From CAZTEB01 sp964612735 (GTDB lineage: Bacteria > Patescibacteriota > Microgenomatia > UBA1400 > PJMF01), in the NCBI GenBank assembly GCA_964612735.1, contig CAZTEB010000014.1:1-19365 (forward strand): a DNA stretch of 19,365 nt, written 5' to 3'. Shown here one piece after another: positions 18,596 through 19,365 of this stretch (positions within the stretch are counted from its first letter, which is position 1; each line of letters opens with the position of its first letter). A model generated the notes under the pieces. The model had not been told where the DNA came from. It saw nothing but the letters and a program-made list of their open reading frames with translations, and did not search any database. A program made the translations under genes and the position numbers.

Positions 18596-19365
18596 ATAGG
18601 TCTAGTATACACGGTATTCCAAGAAAGCACTGGTATCTCTGCTCGCTGTGCATAGGTCAAAAGTTCTCCATCAAAGTAGTCTGGGCTCGGGGAAAGTAGG
18701 AGCACAATAGTTTTTTGTTCGTTTAGCACTAGCCAGGCTGTGGGGGTAGTATCCGAGTGACGCTCAAACGTGTGGTCGTGCTCAAATCCTGGAGCTGGCT
18801 CTGGGCGATAGCCCATTCTGAGTTTTGAGGTTAGGTAGCCCAGGGTGTTGTGGAAACCAAAGGCATTTCTTGATCTACCTGAGCTAACAAGCCTTGGTTG
18901 TTGATCATGAGCAAACTGCAAAAAGCACAGCTCCATCAAGCTGCCTAGTGAAGTGTTGCTGTGATTTGAAATATCGATTCGATCACTCGCTTTGAAGTGT
19001 TGGGTAATCGTGTCGACATCATCTCGACTTACGACAGCACCGCCAACTGCGTCAGCCCCTTGCTTGAATTCAAGCAGCCAGAGCTGTTGTTTCTTGGTGC
19101 CGACAGTGCTGAACCACTCCGGTTGGGCGATGACGCGATGGTCTTGAGCTAGCATGCGCTGTTCGTAGAACTGTTGCCATTCTAGGAAACGCTCTTGCGT
19201 GAGGGGCAGTGCTTGCCAGGTAATAGCAGTAGCTTCAAGTAGTTCGCCAAGTTGACCCGCTTGTTTTCTCAGGCTTTTACTGAGGATCAACTCATGCCAC
19301 GTTTGACCGTCACCAAGCTTAGGCAGTGTCCAGAGTAGTTGAGTTGGTCGAGAGAAGTTAGTAGG
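18592..19365 (-). CDS. GNAT/FemAB-like acyltransferase candidate, 5' end beyond window
   Basis: The frame has no stop between the TTG at 19290 and the right edge (it reads ...LGDGQTWHELILSK across that point), so the gene continues outside and 257 residues are visible. The middle segment FKQGADAVGGAVVSRDD is like a GNAT beta-strand pair. A later part, SLGSLMELCFLQFAHDQQ then VSSGRSRNAFGFHNTLGYLTSKLRMGYRPE, follows the pattern of FemAB/GNAT acyltransferases where a small rigid S-x-G-x-S-R-x-x-x-G motif precedes a K-x-R-x-G strand. The final 50 residues form a separate alpha/beta piece. The assignment is tentative; a GNAT or peptidoglycan-bridge type enzyme is the best guess. It is co-translated with the DUF1801 gene. 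Confidence 0.55.
   Translation of the reverse strand, partial: PTNFSRPTQLLWTLPKLGDGQTWHELILSKSLRKQAGQLGELLEATAITWQALPLTQERFLEWQQFYEQRMLAQDHRVIAQPEWFSTVGTKKQQLWLLEFKQGADAVGGAVVSRDDVDTITQHFKASDRIDISNHSNTSLGSLMELCFLQFAHDQQPRLVSSGRSRNAFGFHNTLGYLTSKLRMGYRPEPAPGFEHDHTFERHSDTTPTAWLVLNEQKTIVLLLSPSPDYFDGELLTYAQRAEIPVLSWNTVYTRPI

Noticed and set aside
1..19365. Alternative genetic code (TGA as glycine, as in some CPR groups)
   Set aside because: TGA ends well-defined genes here (DUF1761, EamA transporter, the GNAT-like gene at ATGA) and no domain continues through an internal TGA.

Overview
This looks like a stretch of chromosome from an uncultured, small-genome bacterium with a Gram-positive-type cell surface, probably recovered as a metagenome scaffold. 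A run of ten Ns at 3826-3835 is a scaffolding gap. A Patescibacteria/CPR lineage such as Saccharibacteria is my best guess, at low to moderate confidence. The reasons are very tight gene packing, many small proteins, divergent forms of core enzymes (Maf, enolase), a sortase with a LAFTG substrate, sigma-70-type promoters (TTGACA/TATAAT, often extended -10), AGGAGG-type ribosome binding sites, standard use of TGA as stop, and a tRNA with encoded CCA. No rRNA, phage, transposon or CRISPR was seen. Composition is only slightly AT-rich by eye.

Layout, left to right. (1) 1-2023: a membrane protein cut by the left edge, a VOC-fold protein, a bidirectional terminator, a previously easy-to-miss 17-residue cysteine-rich peptide gene on the minus strand with its own promoter and RBS, and a DUF1761 membrane protein. 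(2) 2099-3334: a promoter, a 46-residue small membrane protein, Maf-type nucleotide pyrophosphatase and a NUDIX hydrolase, all plus strand; this is a small nucleotide house-cleaning operon. (3) 3339-4327: a secreted basic coiled-coil protein (interrupted by the N gap) overlapping a membrane-anchored protein with a very acidic tail. (4) 4394-7485: an MFS transporter and an ABC exporter half-transporter. (5) 7491-9273: an FMN riboswitch in front of an EamA/DMT transporter that overlaps an HD-domain phosphohydrolase. (6) 9221-10843: an orphan membrane histidine kinase with a perfect 9-bp inverted repeat over its start, then a 48-residue two-helix protein and a PH-like protein. (7) 10869-13070: an SDR oxidoreductase divergent from a sortase-substrate/sortase pair. 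(8) 13081-15100: a DUF2079 membrane protein, a cupin and tRNA-Ser(GCU) on the minus strand. (9) 15155-16806: a methionine-rich lipoprotein blue-copper protein, then a divergent HxlR regulator/nitroreductase pair. (10) 16854-19365: enolase with unusual motif changes, and a DUF1801 protein behind a GNAT/FemAB-like gene that runs off the right edge.

Themes that link the genes are flavin supply and use (FMN riboswitch and transporter; FMN-dependent nitroreductase under a thiol-sensor-type regulator), metal or redox handling at the surface (Met-rich cupredoxin; possibly the Cys-rich peptide), and surface display (sortase pair, secreted coiled-coil pair). The most novel items are the 17-residue CC-x3-C-x-C peptide gene, the sortase pair, the riboswitch with an enlarged P2 loop, and the basic-secreted/acidic-anchored protein pair.
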